Source of the DNA: an uncultured Eubacteriales bacterium | Lineage (GTDB): Bacteria; Bacillota; Clostridia; Oscillospirales; Acutalibacteraceae | NCBI GenBank assembly: GCA_900319255.1 | Contig: ONNU01000176.1 | Coordinates: 1-5,996 of the forward strand | DNA length: 5,996 nucleotides | Direction of reading: 5' to 3' | Part shown: in pieces, positions 5,462-5,996 of the stretch | Layout: every line of letters starts with the position of its first letter | How positions within the stretch are numbered: the stretch's first letter is position 1 | The notes under the pieces: generated by a model | Told to the model about the DNA's origin: nothing | What the model saw: only the letters and a program-made list of their open reading frames with translations | Databases searched by the model: none | Translations under genes and position numbers: made by a program

Positions 5462-5569
5462 CTGCGGCACGCTGATACCTGATGCAGGCATCCGGATGAT
5501 GCAATAGAATGCATTTCCGATGGCGCAGCCACCACCATGAGCCTCCAATTCGAGATGATATATATAATA

Positions 5570-5597
5570 ATTATAACACTATTTCAGAATAAATCAA
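5570..5597 (-). promoter_or_regulatory. Promoter of the diguanylate cyclase gene
   Basis: On the minus strand a perfect TATAAT (5575-5570) is preceded by TGT, giving a TG-N extended -10. TTGATT (5597-5592) lies 16 bases upstream as the -35 box. Transcription should begin near 5562, leaving an untranslated leader of about 113 bases. That leader contains small self-complementary pieces (GCATC/GATGC near 5485-5500) and a short overlapping reading frame. An AT-rich dyad sits just upstream at 5602-5637. Confidence 0.7.
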
Positions 5598-5601
5598 TAG
5601 A

Positions 5602-5637
5602 ACTTTTAAGAATAATTCAATATTATTTTTTAAAAGT
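5602..5637. promoter_or_regulatory. AT-rich dyad just upstream of the cyclase promoter
   Basis: ACTTTTAA (5602-5609) and TTAAAAGT (5630-5637) are exact reverse complements. Inside them AATAAT (5611-5616) and ATTATT (5622-5627) pair around a five-base loop. The dyad ends five bases from the -35 box, a position suited to a regulator binding site. It also begins 14 bases past the stop of the small ORF at 5652, so it could be a weak terminator, although no U run follows on the minus strand. Confidence 0.4.
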
Positions 5638-5651
5638 GGGTGTAAATTCCG

Positions 5652-5798
5652 TCAATCTATACAAAAATCCGATAACTCCGTAAACGATCTGACCAAAAAA
5701 ACATTAATTATTATCACAACGCTGACAGCAATGACATAATTGTACCATTCGGAGATCACGATCATTTTCAGATTGAGCTTTACCCTATAAACAAACAT
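5652..5798 (-). CDS. Possible small single-pass membrane protein
   Basis: A 48-codon ORF whose product has a basic, short N-terminus and one hydrophobic segment, YVIAVSVVIIINVFLV (residues 21-36), followed by Arg37, Ser and Phe and a short acidic tail. A second Met at residue 12 (5765) would give a 37-residue protein with the TM segment near its start. No clear Shine-Dalgarno sequence precedes either start, and AT-rich DNA readily encodes hydrophobic stretches by chance. It lies on the same strand as the other genes, upstream of the cyclase promoter. I do not recognise a family. It could be a genuine small protein, the remnant of a larger membrane gene, or noise. Confidence 0.27.
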   Translation of the reverse strand: MFVYRVKLNLKMIVISEWYNYVIAVSVVIIINVFLVRSFTELSDFCID

Positions 5799-5844
5799 TA
5801 AATATTAGCTGATAAAGCCTGGGAAGGTTTACTATGTTTTTGGC

Positions 5845-5949
5845 TTCTGTCCAACGCGCGTAGGATCGGTGTGGTGAGCGGATTCGGGAGTTATTCTTTT
5901 TACCCTGGCTTCTATTGATTGCAGACTTCTTCCAGGGCAGCGGCTTTGC
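5845..5949 (+). repeat. X plus Y blocks of the dispersed repeat, right copy
   Basis: The X block (from 5845) runs directly into the Y block (5881-5949). X shares 16 identical bases with 127-142, and Y aligns without gaps to 325-393, with 46 of 47 identical in the core 5903-5949. In this copy the end of Y forms a perfect small hairpin, GCAGCGG-CTTTG-CCGCTGC (5937-5955), which has decayed in the left copy. The 40-bp end repeat follows at 5957. The compact arrangement suggests this is the more complete copy. No open reading frame spans it convincingly. Confidence 0.8.
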
Positions 5950-5956
5950 CGCTGCG

Positions 5957-5996
5957 GACAAAAGAGGAGAACCACAAGAGGTGGGCTGCGCCCCCC
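5957..5996. repeat. Right copy of the 40-bp end repeat
   Basis: Identical to 1-40. Here it follows the X and Y blocks and is cut by the window end inside the 3' arm of the hairpin that is complete at 4-60. If the window were circular, X, Y and this hairpin would be followed directly by the left copy of X and Y, giving a tandem pair. Confidence 0.9.

Noticed and set aside
5450..5548. Longer N-terminus of the cyclase from TTG at 5548
   Set aside because: The TTG has no spaced ribosome binding site and the extra 33 residues look non-coding, while ATG at 5449 has AGGAGG at ideal spacing.
5450..5562. c-di-GMP riboswitch in the leader of the cyclase gene
   Set aside because: I could not find the conserved GEMM-I core or its tetraloop-receptor pattern in the short leader.
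1..5996. Small plasmid carrying a ParA-type partition gene
   Set aside because: The ATPase has MinD motifs, a metabolic gene lies beside it, and no replication initiator, relaxase or ParB is present. The end repeat alone does not prove a circle.

Overview
The window looks like a chromosomal fragment of a low-to-mid GC Gram-positive gut or rumen bacterium, most likely a Ruminococcus-like clostridium. This is inferred from strong AGGAGG-type ribosome binding sites, AT-rich intergenic DNA, a MinD-type ATPase next to methylglyoxal synthase, and a large cytosolic diguanylate cyclase. I could not run a database search, so the genus is a guess.

All convincing genes lie on the minus strand, so transcription runs from right to left. 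From the right they are: a doubtful 48-codon membrane ORF (5652-5798); a large signalling protein (2150-5449, 1099 aa) with a degenerate ATPase-like N-terminus, a long helical-repeat (TPR-like) middle, a GAF-like region and an intact GGDEF domain; a MinD-family ATPase (967-1701, 244 aa); and methylglyoxal synthase mgsA (477-875, 132 aa). The cyclase has its own extended -10 promoter, a leader of about 113 nt and a strong terminator (2091-2125). minD has its own promoter (1722-1750) and is followed at once by a terminator-like hairpin (921-958), so mgsA is either attenuated or reached by read-through.

The three gene-poor stretches are rich in structure. Region 1-476 and the right end 5843-5996 hold copies of the same mosaic repeat family: an X block beginning TTCTGTCCAACGCGCG, a Y block around CCCTGGCTTCTATTG, and GC-rich hairpins. 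The first and last 40 bases of the window are identical. That means either the contig broke at both ends in the same dispersed repeat, or it is a 5956-bp circle with a 40-base assembly overlap. The first is favoured because the genes look chromosomal and no replication gene is present. Region 1702-2149 holds the minD promoter and a degenerate array of heptamers with an oppositely oriented heptamer array beside it, a 20-bp AT palindrome, and several hairpins, and most of it lies between two near-identical 13-bp direct repeats.

Functionally the window joins a cyclic-di-GMP synthesis protein, a cell-division-site type ATPase that lacks the usual C-terminal membrane anchor, and a glycolytic-bypass enzyme. 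Nothing seen links the three mechanistically. No transposase, CRISPR array, tRNA or rRNA was found. The repeat mosaic, the heptamer array and the cyclase architecture are the most interesting parts.
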